64,000 bases of DNA, taken from positions 24,536-88,535 of the forward strand of contig WBMZ01012800.1 in the NCBI GenBank assembly GCA_013400975.1, read 5' to 3'. Made by a program: the position numbers and the translations under genes. This DNA comes from Atrichornis clamosus. Lineage: Eukaryota; Chordata; Aves; Passeriformes; Menuridae. Position 1 is the stretch's first letter, and every line of letters starts with the position of its first letter. The notes under the pieces were generated by a model. The model was not told where the DNA came from, searched no databases, and saw only the letters and a program-made list of their open reading frames with translations. Below are positions 13,461 through 24,108 of this stretch, piece after piece.

Positions 13461-14548
13461 TAAATTGCAGTCTGGAATCATTTAACTTTCAGATAGTACA
13501 TTTTATTCTATCTCCCAGATAAAGTATGATAAAAATATGCGACTACATTTAAAAGGTTTGGTCGTTGGTTTGGGGTTTTTTTAAAGCATAGTTTAATGCT
13601 GATTCTGCTGTTGCTACTTTATGTTTTTCATTAACTTTCCTTGCTTTGTATTTCTCCATAACTTTCTAGTTGAAAACAAAATAATTCAGGTTCCTGGAGT
13701 GTTCTTGTTCTACAGTAAGCTTTTTAGGTTTTGACTACTATTATGTAAGGTGCCTGTGTTCAGCTGAGTTTTGTAGCACATTACTGAGTCTTCCTTCCCA
13801 AATCAAATTTTGTTGTTATTCTGAATGTACTGGCTGCATTTTTCTTTATTGCGTGTAAGACTTTGTGATTCTTCATATTCCAAAGCTGTTGTTTGCTTGT
13901 ACTGGTCTCATCAAAAAGCTCAGGTTGTTTTACGTAGGCAGTTCAGGGTTTTCCATTTCTTCCATCTCGGTTGAAGCTGTAATTGTTATCAGTGATGATT
14001 TAGTTTACTTCAGGTCATGAATATAAATGTGAAGCTGCAGAGCACCAAGACTTGGTTTTACAGGTATCTCCTAGACTGTTTCAACTCCGCATTTTTTAAC
14101 TGAGCCAAAAGCCCTGCCATTTTATTTTCTGCATTTCTTATATTGCAAGTGGATTGGAGGAGTATGACTTTCTCTCTTCTTCCTCTCCTACGACATCTTC
14201 CAGATTGCGAGTCTTAGTTGACTGACATCCCATAGCTGATACAGTAGACTGAGCTGTGCTTAAAGAATCATTTCTTCATCAGAAAAGAATTTTAGAACTT
14301 TGTGGAAAATTATTTTTAAATTGTCTTTCACATTGCTCAATTAATTCATGATTGGAAGAATAAGTTAGGCTCTAATTTGTGGAGTCTTTAGTGTCCTGTC
14401 TGGGTTTTTTTTTCCGAACTCTTGGTAACAGGTGCTACATGGGTGAGCTTTGCAGAACGGGGAATGATGCGGTTAACTGCAGCTGGAACAAATCCTTATC
14501 TGTGCTTTGATGATCTGACATAGCTTCGGATTCATAGAGGTTCATGTC
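13461..14548. other. AT-rich unique sequence, no gene seen
   Basis: There is no recognised repeat, RNA gene or plausible exon. T-rich runs near 13575 and 14408 are the only simple features. Confidence 0.55.
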
Positions 14549-14660
14549 CATCTCTTCAAGGCCAGTCTGAATGGGGCTTTGAGTAACCTGCTCTAATGGA
14601 AGGTGTCCCTTGATGATCTTTGAGATCTCTTCCAATCCAGATGTTTTATGATTCAGTGAT
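14549..14660 (+). mobile_element. Short CR1 3' tail fragment
   Basis: About 110 bases match the extreme 3' end of a CR1 element: TCTTCAAGGCCAGTCTGAAT, then GGGGCTTTGAGTAACCTG, CTAATGGAAGGTGTCCC and TGATGATCTTTGAGATCTC, ending in CTTCCAATCCAG and a decayed ATGATTCAGTGAT tail. No coding sequence remains. It is probably a heavily truncated, aged insertion. Confidence 0.85.
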
Positions 14661-17600
14661 CATTGCTAAAACAGAGTAGAATCATTGGTTGGAAGCTAGG
14701 TGAGGAAGTCATTAGAAGTTATCATAAATAATAAAATTGTAATTAAATATGTGAATTACTTTATAGAAATCTAATTTATTTTTTTCCCCACAATACCAAA
14801 CTTCTCATTCCAAATGGTAGTGGTGATTACTGAGCTGAACATTACAACTGCTGCAAGGTTCCTGCTGCTTTGCTGAGTTTATAACAGAAGCATCTCAGGC
14901 AATGACAACTGTGTGTACTTCATTATATAGAACAGAGAAATTTTATTTATATAGTGTAAGCAAATAAAGAGAAATTATTTTGAATGTATTTGTAATTACA
15001 CAGGAAAGTGCAGTCAGAGATGTATAAAATAGACGAGCATTGCTCACTATAGCAGAGGTGAAAGAGTGTCAATAATAACATACATTTAAACAAATCAAAG
15101 TAGCATTTGAGCAGTTCAAAAAAATTGTCATTTCAATAAGATTCAGTAAGAACCATCAAAAGTGTTGATAGTTCTCCAGTATTTCTGCATACTTGAGGGG
15201 GAGGGAGATGGGAAAGATAGTAAGTTGATGAATATGTCAGGTACAAAGAGGAAATGCTTCTGAGAACAACCAAATGTTTAAGCAGAATGTTACTAATATT
15301 GCAGTAGACATTGGCATCTGGCAGTCATGTAATTTATGATAGTGTGTATTTAAGTAGCAATTGCCCAGAAAGGCAGCAGATTATAAAAATGTACATAACT
15401 TCTTTTTTTATACTTGTTGTGCTTTTGTTATTGTGCTTTTTTCATTTCACATCCATCCTTTGCACGTCTAGTACCTCTGGGGCTGCCTTGCAGATCATTA
15501 AGGTATTTTGAAACTGCTTTTGGATGACATCCTTTTACAGATTACTTTCCTTGAATGTGACAGAAAGTGTTCTGTGCCACTGTTATGGTAGATAAAATTG
15601 TTAGTCTGATGTTCTGGGAGCCCTATGGGGTATGCTTGTATGTATTTATTTGAAAATTTGTTATTTACAATTCTCATTTGTTGTCTTAAGGCCTAATTAA
15701 TTTAGTTTGTGGATCAAACTGAGTCTCCAGATTAAAAAAACAAAACAAGAAAACCAAAACCAAAATAACAGTAGCGATTCAAACAAGCCTTTTACAGACA
15801 TACATTTCTTATAGTCTTACATCATTGCAATACCTGAATATGTATTTCCAGTTTTTTCACTCGTTCAGGATAGACTTGAATAGCCGTGTTTACAGTGTCC
15901 TCAACTAATACCTCTATGGCATTCTTGTCACATCAAAGTTTGGCACAGAGGCTGCGTTGAAAAGGGGTTCAGATGTACTTCATAAAGTAATGTATGGGAT
16001 GCAAAGATTGGTTAGCCGTGTTCTCTCCTTGCTGATAGATGTTTCACACCATGTCCCTGTGGAGATCACCTGCTCTGGGGAGAAAAAAATGAACTGCTTT
16101 ACCAGCAAGAATAAATTAGGAAAAAACCCAAGTCAGTATTAAAACAGTAAATTCAGTTGCTGCAAGAAAGAACTTAATGTATGCATCAGACCATCCCAAT
16201 AACTAGCCAGCTCCTTAAAATTACTGAGAAATAATGAATTACCTATACCAAATAAGAGATTGTAGGGAACTGCACAGTTAAAGACTTTCCTTCCTTGCCT
16301 CGTAGATTTTTGTAAAGGGTTTTTGCCTTTTGTATCAGTCTCTGAATACAAAGTATCTTATGAATTTGAGGCTCCACTTGCCTCTAGCAGCTGGAAGGAA
16401 CAGGCTGTCCAAAGTATTTTGGAGCTTGTGAGGCTGAATGCTAGGATTAGATCGCTTGCTTCTTTTGCAGCCTGCCTGCTGTTGCTTTAAAAAGGGATTT
16501 TTAAAGTCTTTCACACAGTTCCCCAGGGTTATCTGGGTTATCCTGAGTTATCTCTTTCCAATGAGTCATTGCTACTACTCATGATAAGCTTTTCTGTTTG
16601 GTTTTTTTTCCACTGACAGAGTGAGATTCACATACTTACTGCTAGTTTGATGTTGGCATATGGCTGAAGAAAAGAATCTCAAATTCAAAAAAAAAAGTTA
16701 CTTTTCATTCTGCTCCTGTGTGCAGATAGAATTTTCTTTAGGCTTGGGAATACAGCCTTGCTGGTTTACAGTTGGTTATTAAGTTCATAATTGGAAAATT
16801 GCATTTTTACCCTAGAAGAGAGGAAGCTACTTTTGCTGCAAAACATAATTATTTTTCATAAACACTATTATTGAGTTAGATTACAAAACAGTTATAAACC
16901 ATTTTCCACTTGTCACTACTATTCAGAAGAGTGGATTTTTACAGCCCTATTGCCATGGACCATCAAATTTTGTTCTAGGCAATTGAGTTGGGACTCAAAG
17001 ATAGGACAAATAAATCCTGGAAATGTAATCCCAAATAAAAGATCATATACTTTCTGGTAGGATGGTGGGCTCAATTTATTTAGTGTCTTAAAAATAACAG
17101 AACTTTATATCTGATGACAAAGCTTGTAATTGTTAGAGAAGGCAACAATAATCTCTTATAAAAGATCCAGGGGAAAAAAATAATATGAAAGGACAAAGAA
17201 TGAGAGCAAACAGCTCTCATCAATAGATGTGTTATAGTGAACTCAGCATGCTGGTAGATGTGTAGAACAGATCATCACTCTTCTAAAGAAAGTGGCATTT
17301 TCACTCCAATATTGAAGCAAATACAATAAGAGATGCATTGGCAGTCTGCTTCATATTAGAGTAGGGAGTAGGTCTTGCATCAAAAGAAAAGGTTTTTCTT
17401 TTGCTGTGAATTATACCTTTAAATAACTAGAATGTAATAATTTGTGTCAGATCATTGTAGCCAAATTATTCATTGAAATATTCTTTTATAAATACTTTAA
17501 GCCACATTAAAGTTGTGAAACAATGAAGCAATCGTTACTGTGTCAAACATTGTTCCTCAAGTTTGGGCGCTGAACAAAAGTGGGAAAAAAAGGTTCTGTT

Positions 17601-18379
17601 TTCAGAGTGGGAGGGGATTACTTTTACTTTAGTAAAGTGGCAATCTTGAAGCTAAAATACTCATTTTTACTTGGAATAAAGAAGCAGTTAATTGTTTTGT
17701 AGAGTACTATTGAAAATCCATTAATGTACAGGAGAGCAAAATCAATTATGCATCTGTTCACATGTTTACTGATCCTTGGGAAGAATGTCACCACAGATTA
17801 GAAGAGTTCTGTCCTGGGATCTAAAAAATGTGTATTCTTCAAGCTTTATTAAAAAAGGGACAGAGAAAGTGGCTTCACAGCCAGTCAAAGCACGCTATAT
17901 CCATTAACTTTGCAAGAAGGACATTGGAGTTATGTTGTATTATCATAAAAAGTGCTAAGTAGTTCTCCTCCTGGGAAAATGTATCAAGAATTTGGTGGCA
18001 TTTTACCTCAGCTAAATAATTAATTCATCTCTTCAGTGGCTAGGACACTTATTTGGATAGCTGGTGTTCTAGGAGGGTGAGCTGCTCTCAGCACTGTACA
18101 AGCTTTGTGTCTGAAAGATTACAACTGTGGCAAAACAAACAGCTAACAGGAGAGGGGTTGCAAATGCTTAGGGAAACACTGAGAACTTCTCTCTGTGTGT
18201 TTTTATTAAACAACTTGGACTTTCTGGGAGTTCTCGTAAAAGTAAAAACTGTGTCCCTCCAGTAATCTGTCACCATTATGATGGAGCTAGGCAAGGATTC
18301 AGGGAGAGATAGGCTTGGGTGACTGATTGTCGCATCGATATCACTTGTTCCAAATTTACACCAGTAAAGCGCTTTAAGA
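14661..18379. other. AT-rich unique sequence, no gene seen
   Basis: There is no recognised repeat or gene in about 3.7 kb. A G-rich run near 15197-15212 has three G tracts, one short of a standard quadruplex motif. Open frames are at most 70 codons. Confidence 0.55.
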
Positions 18380-18468
18380 GAACGAAAACTACAGCAGGAC
18401 TAAAAGCTGCAGTAGAACTAAAAGCTACTAAGTAGGACTTAGAACTTAGCAGGACAAACACTGCAGTA
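18380..18468. repeat. Five-copy degenerate 17-20 bp minisatellite
   Basis: Five adjacent units follow a loose consensus GRACWAAARCTRCAGYA: 18380-18396 (17 bp), 18397-18414 (18 bp), 18415-18434 (20 bp), 18435-18451 (17 bp) and 18452-18468 (17 bp). Every unit starts GAAC or GGAC and ends AGTA or AGCA. The units differ at several positions each, so the array is old or evolving slowly. It matches no satellite known to me. Function is unknown. Confidence 0.7.
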
Positions 18469-20502
18469 GCATGTCTAATATATCCATAACTTCTGTTGAT
18501 TTTGTGTATCCCCTTCTAATTCAAATCTCAGCTGGCTTGCTTGCAGCTCTGTTCCAGGTCAGAGCTCTAGAATTCTTGAGTGGGATCCTATTTTAATCAA
18601 CCATTTATGTTAAATGAGCATATTCAATCATGGACAATTCTTAGCAGCCTACTGTATGTAACATAGTTATTATGTAATTTTATATTGCAGCTATTTTACT
18701 TTCAAAACTACAGTGCTCAGTTTTTATATGCTGTTATTTTAAATACTGAAGAAAATAAACAAGGATTTAAGTAATCATCTGAAAATGTTAATAATTTTAT
18801 TTTTTTACACACTGAGACACACTCATAAAACCAAAAAGTAACCTCTGCAGATGCTTAAACAGCATTTCAAATAGTTACAAATTCTACAAAATATATTTTA
18901 GCCAAATTCAAGTACCTTTTTCAATTAAACATTTTAAGTACCAAAATGATATTGTTTGAGACTTTGAATGTTAAGAGTCCCTTATGACTCACATCATTAC
19001 CCTTTATGGTATTTTTACTCAATTGACAGTATTTAGGGTTGTCTAGATCCCTTTTAGGAAATATTCATGTTTCTTTGATACCATTTTATTTACAAATCTT
19101 ATAAATAAGTATCTCAACAACAAGGAAAACATTTTCAATAATTGAAAGTTTCTCTCTATTAAATTCTTCTCCCACAGAATGGTTCTACTTTGACTTTCTA
19201 GGCTACTGTGGCAACCCTAAGTATTGTTACTCTGCTCAGTACTGAGGGTTGCCCAGGTCTCTCTGGGTTTCACTAACACATTCATAAGAGAGCAGGTTGC
19301 ATCCCTTGCTGCATTTTGCTTCTCTGTTCAGCTAAAAACTGCAAGACAGGATAAATTTTTGTGATGGATCTTGCTATTAAGCTTTGGGGGAGGGTGGAGT
19401 TGCTTTGGTTTAGCTTAAAAACTTTGATCCTGTTTCAGCTGGAGTATCAGTAGACAAAAGGATGTCAATTGACTTGTACAAGTCAACTTTTCAAGTTTCA
19501 GCCTTGGGGAGAAGTAACAAAAGCAAGTATTGATTGCTCAGTTAGGCTAGTCAGGGGACTCAGCTACAAAAATAGATCTTGGAAGAAACAGGAGGCAGAA
19601 AAAGCGTGGACAAAAGAAGGGAACAGATAGGAATGTTTTCTTTGCCGATGAGTGCTTCTAATTGCGTAACAAATCACAGCAAAAACTCACAGCGAGAAGA
19701 GGGGGGAAGAGAAAAAACAACGTGTTGTATAGACTGGGATCCTGTTTTCTGAACCTTAAAATTATTCAATTAGTAAATAGTGAAACCTGCAGGGAAGTGG
19801 TGAACTGGGTGTTTCACTGTTATGTGTAGAGCTGTGCATATCTTGTCCTGCTTAAAATACAGGCAGAGAGCTCCATATAGTGCCCAAAATGTCCATTTGT
19901 TTAACTTCTTGTGTGTGTCTTGAGAGATGAGCCATAAATGCAGCATCCACAAGGATGAAGCTCTGGGAAAATGTGCTGAGGGCTGCTGAAACATCTGTGA
20001 AACATCACCTAAGGTTGTCTTTCCTTGAAGGATTTTCAGATAGAGCTCGTGTCTACAGGAGACATGCCAGAGAGGATGAACCAATGCCGTAGGCCAGAGC
20101 ACACAATCCCAGCTACAAGCAAAGAAGGTCTATCAAGGTGATGGGAAGCACATTATCTATGCTTTTGTCAGAGTATCCTTAGCATCTCAACATTTTTCTC
20201 TGCCTGTGACTACAATATGAGAGGAATGTCAAGCCGTGCCAGGATCCTTAAGGTGGCATTCAACCTCCAGCAAAAGCCCATGAAGCTCCATCTCTAGTCA
20301 GGTTTTTACAGGCTGTGGTTGAGCCAGTGGTTTATATTGTTCTCAAGTTTCTCACTTCAAGAAGCTTCATTACTTCTTACATTTATTCCAGATAAAATAT
20401 TCCTTGCCCACCAGTCCATACCAGATTTTATTCAATTTTCATCATCCCAGAATGTCTTGGGAGCATAATAATTAACGTAGGCATTATAGTAGAAAGCAAC
20501 AA
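18469..20502. other. AT-rich unique sequence with a perfect palindrome, no gene seen
   Basis: There is no recognised repeat or gene. The sequence contains an 18-bp perfect palindrome at 19469-19486, listed separately. Stretches near 19.2-19.4 kb and 19.8-20.3 kb are slightly less AT-rich but show no coding signature. The longest open frame is 110 codons on the minus strand (19770-20102) and is not recognised. Confidence 0.55.
19469..19486. repeat. 18-bp perfect palindrome
   Basis: TTGACTTGTACAAGTCAA equals its own reverse complement, with no spacer. An 18-bp perfect palindrome is somewhat unusual but can occur by chance at this scale. It could be a dimeric protein-binding site, but no specific factor is inferred. 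Confidence 0.8.
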
Positions 20503-20548
20503 ACTGCTGCATCACTAGTCAAATCTATTTGTCTAATGATGCAGCAGT
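20503..20548. repeat. 46-bp near-perfect inverted repeat (hairpin)
   Basis: Arm 20503-20524 pairs with arm 20527-20548 at 20 of 22 positions across a 2-nt centre. The outer 12 pairs are uninterrupted (ACTGCTGCATCA with TGATGCAGCAGT). The only mismatches are C-A (20515/20536) and T-T (20519/20532). Pairing stops sharply at both ends. It is shorter than a typical animal pre-miRNA and matches no miRNA I know. It could equally be a palindromic regulatory element or a relic of a foldback repeat. Confidence 0.75.
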
Positions 20549-21401
20549 GCCTTCAGATGGAAGAAGCTCCTCCTTATTGCATTAACTTCTTTTCTTACAT
20601 ATGCTAAGCACACTAAAATCAGTTGTTTCAAAAGTGAAATATTAAGTTTAATCTTTGTGCAAGTCATGCTGCTGATGATTCAACTGGATTTTAAGATAAC
20701 AGTAATGGCACCCTAGTTAATGTGTTAAGCATACCATTTTTAAAAGCTATGTTCTTGCAATCAATAATTGAAGTTACTCCGTTGAGTATACCATTATTTT
20801 TCTCACTTCTTGTTAATCTTAGTCTCAGGTTGGGGTTTAAGCACCCTTGTATAAAGTAGAATTCATTTTATGACTGCCTTGAACTAAGTGTATCACAGAA
20901 ATGAAACAAGATATAGGGAACAAATGTAGATATTAAAATTGCAGTGCCAGTTTTGCAAAGGATTGTTCAAACTCTCAATATGGTGAATATCTCAAGATAG
21001 TTATATGGTGTCAAAGTTTGCATTTATGCACTTAGTTTCAAAACGTGATGCAGCAACTGCATGTTTTGTGTTGCAATTTTTATGCCTGAACTCAACCTAT
21101 ACGTATGTATATTCTCTAAATGAATGGATTGAAAAGTGACTGCCTGAACAAATAGAGGTTGCAGAACTAGTGCTTTTGAGAGAAGTGATCTAACCAAAAG
21201 ACTAAAGCCCCCGCTCCCATACTTAGGTAATTGGATTCTGTCATCGTTTCTGAGACAATATTAAAATCATAATTATGTATTTATAGTAGCACTTAGATTT
21301 CATTTGGTGAGAACTGATGCAGACCAGCGGGAATGTCATTACAAATTACCCAGTAGTACGACATGTTACTACAATGTAATAAAAATGGAAAAATATGTAT
21401 A
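20549..21401. other. AT-rich unique sequence, no gene seen
   Basis: No repeat, RNA gene or exon is recognised in this stretch. Confidence 0.55.
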
Positions 21402-21921
21402 GGCGTGGGCTGCACCAAAAGCACACTGGCCAGCAGGTGAAGGGAGGCAATTCTCCCCCTCTGCTCCGTTCTCATGTGACCCCACCTGGGGTGCAGCGCA
21501 GGGGAAGGACAAGGACGTTTTGCAGTGGGTCCAGAGGAGGGCCACAAAGATCATCAGAGGGTTGGAACACCTCTCCCATGTGGAAACGCTGAGAGAGCTG
21601 GAGTTGTTTAGCCTGGAGAAGATAAAGCTCTGGGGAGATTTTATTGTGGCCTTTCAGTACTTACAGGGGGCTTAAAGAGGTGATAGTTTTAAACTAAAAG
21701 AGAGTAGATTCAGATTACGCATAAGGAAGACATTTTATGATGAGGGTGGTGAAACACTGGAGCAGGTTGCCCTTAGAGATGGTAAATGCCGCATCCCTGG
21801 ATGGTTGGGCGGTGTTGGATGACAACCTGGTCTAGTGGAAGGTGCCCCTGCCCATGGCAGGGGGCTTGGACGAGATGCCCTTTAAAGGTTTCTTCCAACC
21901 CAAATCACTCTATGATTATAT
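21402..21921 (+). mobile_element. CR1 LINE 3' fragment (about 520 bp)
   Basis: This is the longest plus-strand CR1 piece here. It starts at the ORF2 C-terminal and 3'UTR region (GTGGGCTGCACCAAAAGCAC, then GGCCAGCAGGTGAAGGGAGG) and passes the ACCCCACCTGGGGTGCAGC block. Next come GTCCAGAGGAGGGCCACAAA, GAGAGAGCTGGAGTTGTT, GCCTTTCAGTACTTACAGGG and GGAGCAGGTTGCCC, and it closes with CTTCCAACCCAAATCACTCT and ATGATTATAT. The order and spacing follow the family. A deletion relative to the family seems present after about 21495, where the ACTGCG-type segment is shortened. Frames crossing it are broken, so it encodes nothing. Confidence 0.93.
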
Positions 21922-22346
21922 ATAGGTGGATTTAATTTTTTTTAATCTCTAACAAAAACATATTCCTTAAATGTACCATATTGTTCAAATCTAACCATAT
22001 TTATTTTTAAAATAGTAATTAATACATAGTATTGTCCACATTCATTGCATTTTCATACTGGCTTTTTTTTTTCCCCCCCCAAAATAGCTTCTGTAACTTA
22101 TCTCTAAGGACTTTTTGTAACAAAATTACTCAACATATTCCAAGAGTGAAAAATACTTTGAAATTGTGTAAATATAGTAGATGGCTAGAGTAAATGAACT
22201 AGTTTAGCTGTGGTTAACTTCAGTGCATGACAGTGTATAATGTGAACTAATATTTATATTAACAAAGTTACTACATTTGCATATTGTAAAGATTGGTTGA
22301 TATTGTGATATCAGCCGGAATTTCAGCCTGTGAAATTGACTGTGGT
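21922..22346. other. AT-rich spacer between two CR1 copies
   Basis: This is AT-rich sequence containing a T10C8 homopolymer pair at 22063-22080. No gene is seen. Confidence 0.6.
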
Positions 22347-22712
22347 TTCAACCTGGAGAAGGAAAGGATCCAGGGAGACCTTAGAGTGGCCTCTCAGTAC
22401 CTAAAGGGGACCTACAAGAGAGCTGGAGAGGGGCTTTTTACAAGGGCATGTAGTGATAGGACAATGGGGAATGGCCTGAAGCTATAGGAGGGTAGGTTTA
22501 CAGTAGATATTAGGAAGAAATTATTTCCTTTGAGAGTGGTGAGTCACTGGAACCGGTTGCCCAGAAAAGTTGTGGTCTCTCCATCCCTGGAGTGTTCAAG
22601 GGTCTCTGAGCAACCTGATCTAGAGGAAGGTGTCTCTGTCCATGGCAGGAGAGTTGGAACTAAGTGTCCTTTAAGGTCCCTTCCACCCCAAACCATTCTG
22701 TGATTCTATGAT
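22347..22712 (+). mobile_element. CR1 LINE 3' fragment (about 365 bp)
   Basis: A second plus-strand CR1 copy, truncated further 5' than its neighbour. It reads CAACCTGGAGAAGGAAAGGA, GGCCTCTCAGTACCTAAAGG, TTTTTACAAGGGCATGTAGT, GATAGGACAATGGGGAATGG, TGGAACCGGTTGCCCAG and TTCCACCCCAAACCATTCTG. It ends in a well-kept TGATTCTATGAT tail. It retains the family pattern better than the copy at 2.2 kb. The 64-codon frame inside it (22293-22487) is element sequence, not a gene. Confidence 0.93.
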
Positions 22713-24078
22713 ATAATAGTTAGGGAGAGGAATTTTCATAACAGTGGTACCAAGTAATTCTCGTGTCTTACCTGAAAGAATATTCCATGTTCAAGAGCAT
22801 TCTGAGTGCAGTGGTGGCTTTTCTCACCCCTTCTCACAGAGCCTACAGCTTTCACAACACCAGACTAAAACATGGGAGTGTTGATCTGGGCAAGGGCAGC
22901 AAGGAGAGAAGTAAAACAGACTAATATGTGGACTTAGCCCGCTGTTGTATTTTTCTGTGCTCTCTCATTCCCATGTGAAACTATGTAGCTCTTTAGAAGG
23001 GCTATTTGCATAGTTATTTCTCTCCTTAATTTCTTGCAATTTTTTGGATTATTGTACAGCTCAAGATTATTAAGCAGGCCTTTCTAACTTCACCTGTACT
23101 TCACAAGCAAAATTGTATTTGGATTGGATTAGAAACATAATAGAGATGGCTCAGCTGATAAAGCATGCATTCTCTTAGATTCACTGTGACACTTTGCTAC
23201 TCCAGGCTGCTGACTTTTTGCTTAACTAATCCATTAAGATTTTACTTTTTCTAATACCAATCACAAATGTCAGATAATGAACCAAATTTTAACTCTGACT
23301 GGAATTACTCCTCAAGTAGTAAACAAAAATAACAAACAAAAAATGGCTTCACATGAAGTGTGGTATGTTTGCATAATTCCTCAGTACAGGCAATTCCAGT
23401 ATAGCTATTTCTGCTGCAGTGATACATGTGCCTCATTCTGCAGTAGTGTGCTGTATAAGTATGGATTTGTATCCATTCTTCAATCAAAAAGTAATGAATT
23501 TATTAAAAATAACCAGGTCTTTTTCTATAAACCTTCAACTACCCTTTACAAATTCTGCACTGAAGGTTTCTTGGTTTATCATTTTCCAATCCAGCTATTC
23601 CAATCCAGATGTGTATTTTTCTTCCTATTAACCTTGTTGTTGTCGTTAAATTAAGCAAAACTATTGCCCTTGACACATGAGATACTGTTTTGGCTGGCTG
23701 CAAATTCTGCTCACCTTGTTGAGGAAAAAGACTTCATGTTGACTATAAAGCTGCTCCCTCACCCTGTGGTCCCTGTGGTAGAAATGTATCTACAGTGCTT
23801 TTGATTTTAGCTGCCTGGTACAAAAAGAACTCCAGGACAGGGGTTTAACACCTCTTGTAGATCAGAGTAGTTTCCAGACATGTGTTTTGGGCTGGAGAGA
23901 TGTACAATAAAAAAGGCACTGTTCCAATGTGGGTGCTGATACTCCGCTACTCTGAGCAGGTGCATTAGAGAGCCTGTACACTGGCAGTGCCTTCAGTCTG
24001 GGTGGTGTTAAAGTCATCCATTGGAGCAGGGAACCAAGAATGGTTAGCTCCCTTTCAGTGGTCCATTCTGTTGCTAAT
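22713..24078. other. AT-rich unique sequence, no gene seen
   Basis: There is no recognised gene. A plus-strand open frame of 125 codons (23277-23654) is phenylalanine- and tyrosine-rich, as expected for chance translation of AT-rich DNA. A tRNA A-box-like string near 23146 has no matching B box. Confidence 0.55.
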
Positions 24079-24108
24079 TGTGTGTGTGTACACACGTATA
24101 CACATGTA
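24079..24108. repeat. Short TG/AC alternating purine-pyrimidine tract
   Basis: A (TG)n run passes directly into ACAC and GTATACACATGTA. It includes a 12-bp perfect palindrome at 24084-24095. Alternating purine-pyrimidine sequence of this kind can adopt Z-DNA, though it is short here. Confidence 0.75.

Noticed and set aside
23140..23210. Possible tRNA-like A box (TGGCTCAGCTGATAAAGC)
   Set aside because: No B box or cloverleaf arms follow at the right distance. It is a chance match or at most an unrecognisable SINE relic.
23277..23654. Plus-strand 125-codon open frame
   Set aside because: Aromatic-rich chance translation of AT-rich sequence; no recognised family.
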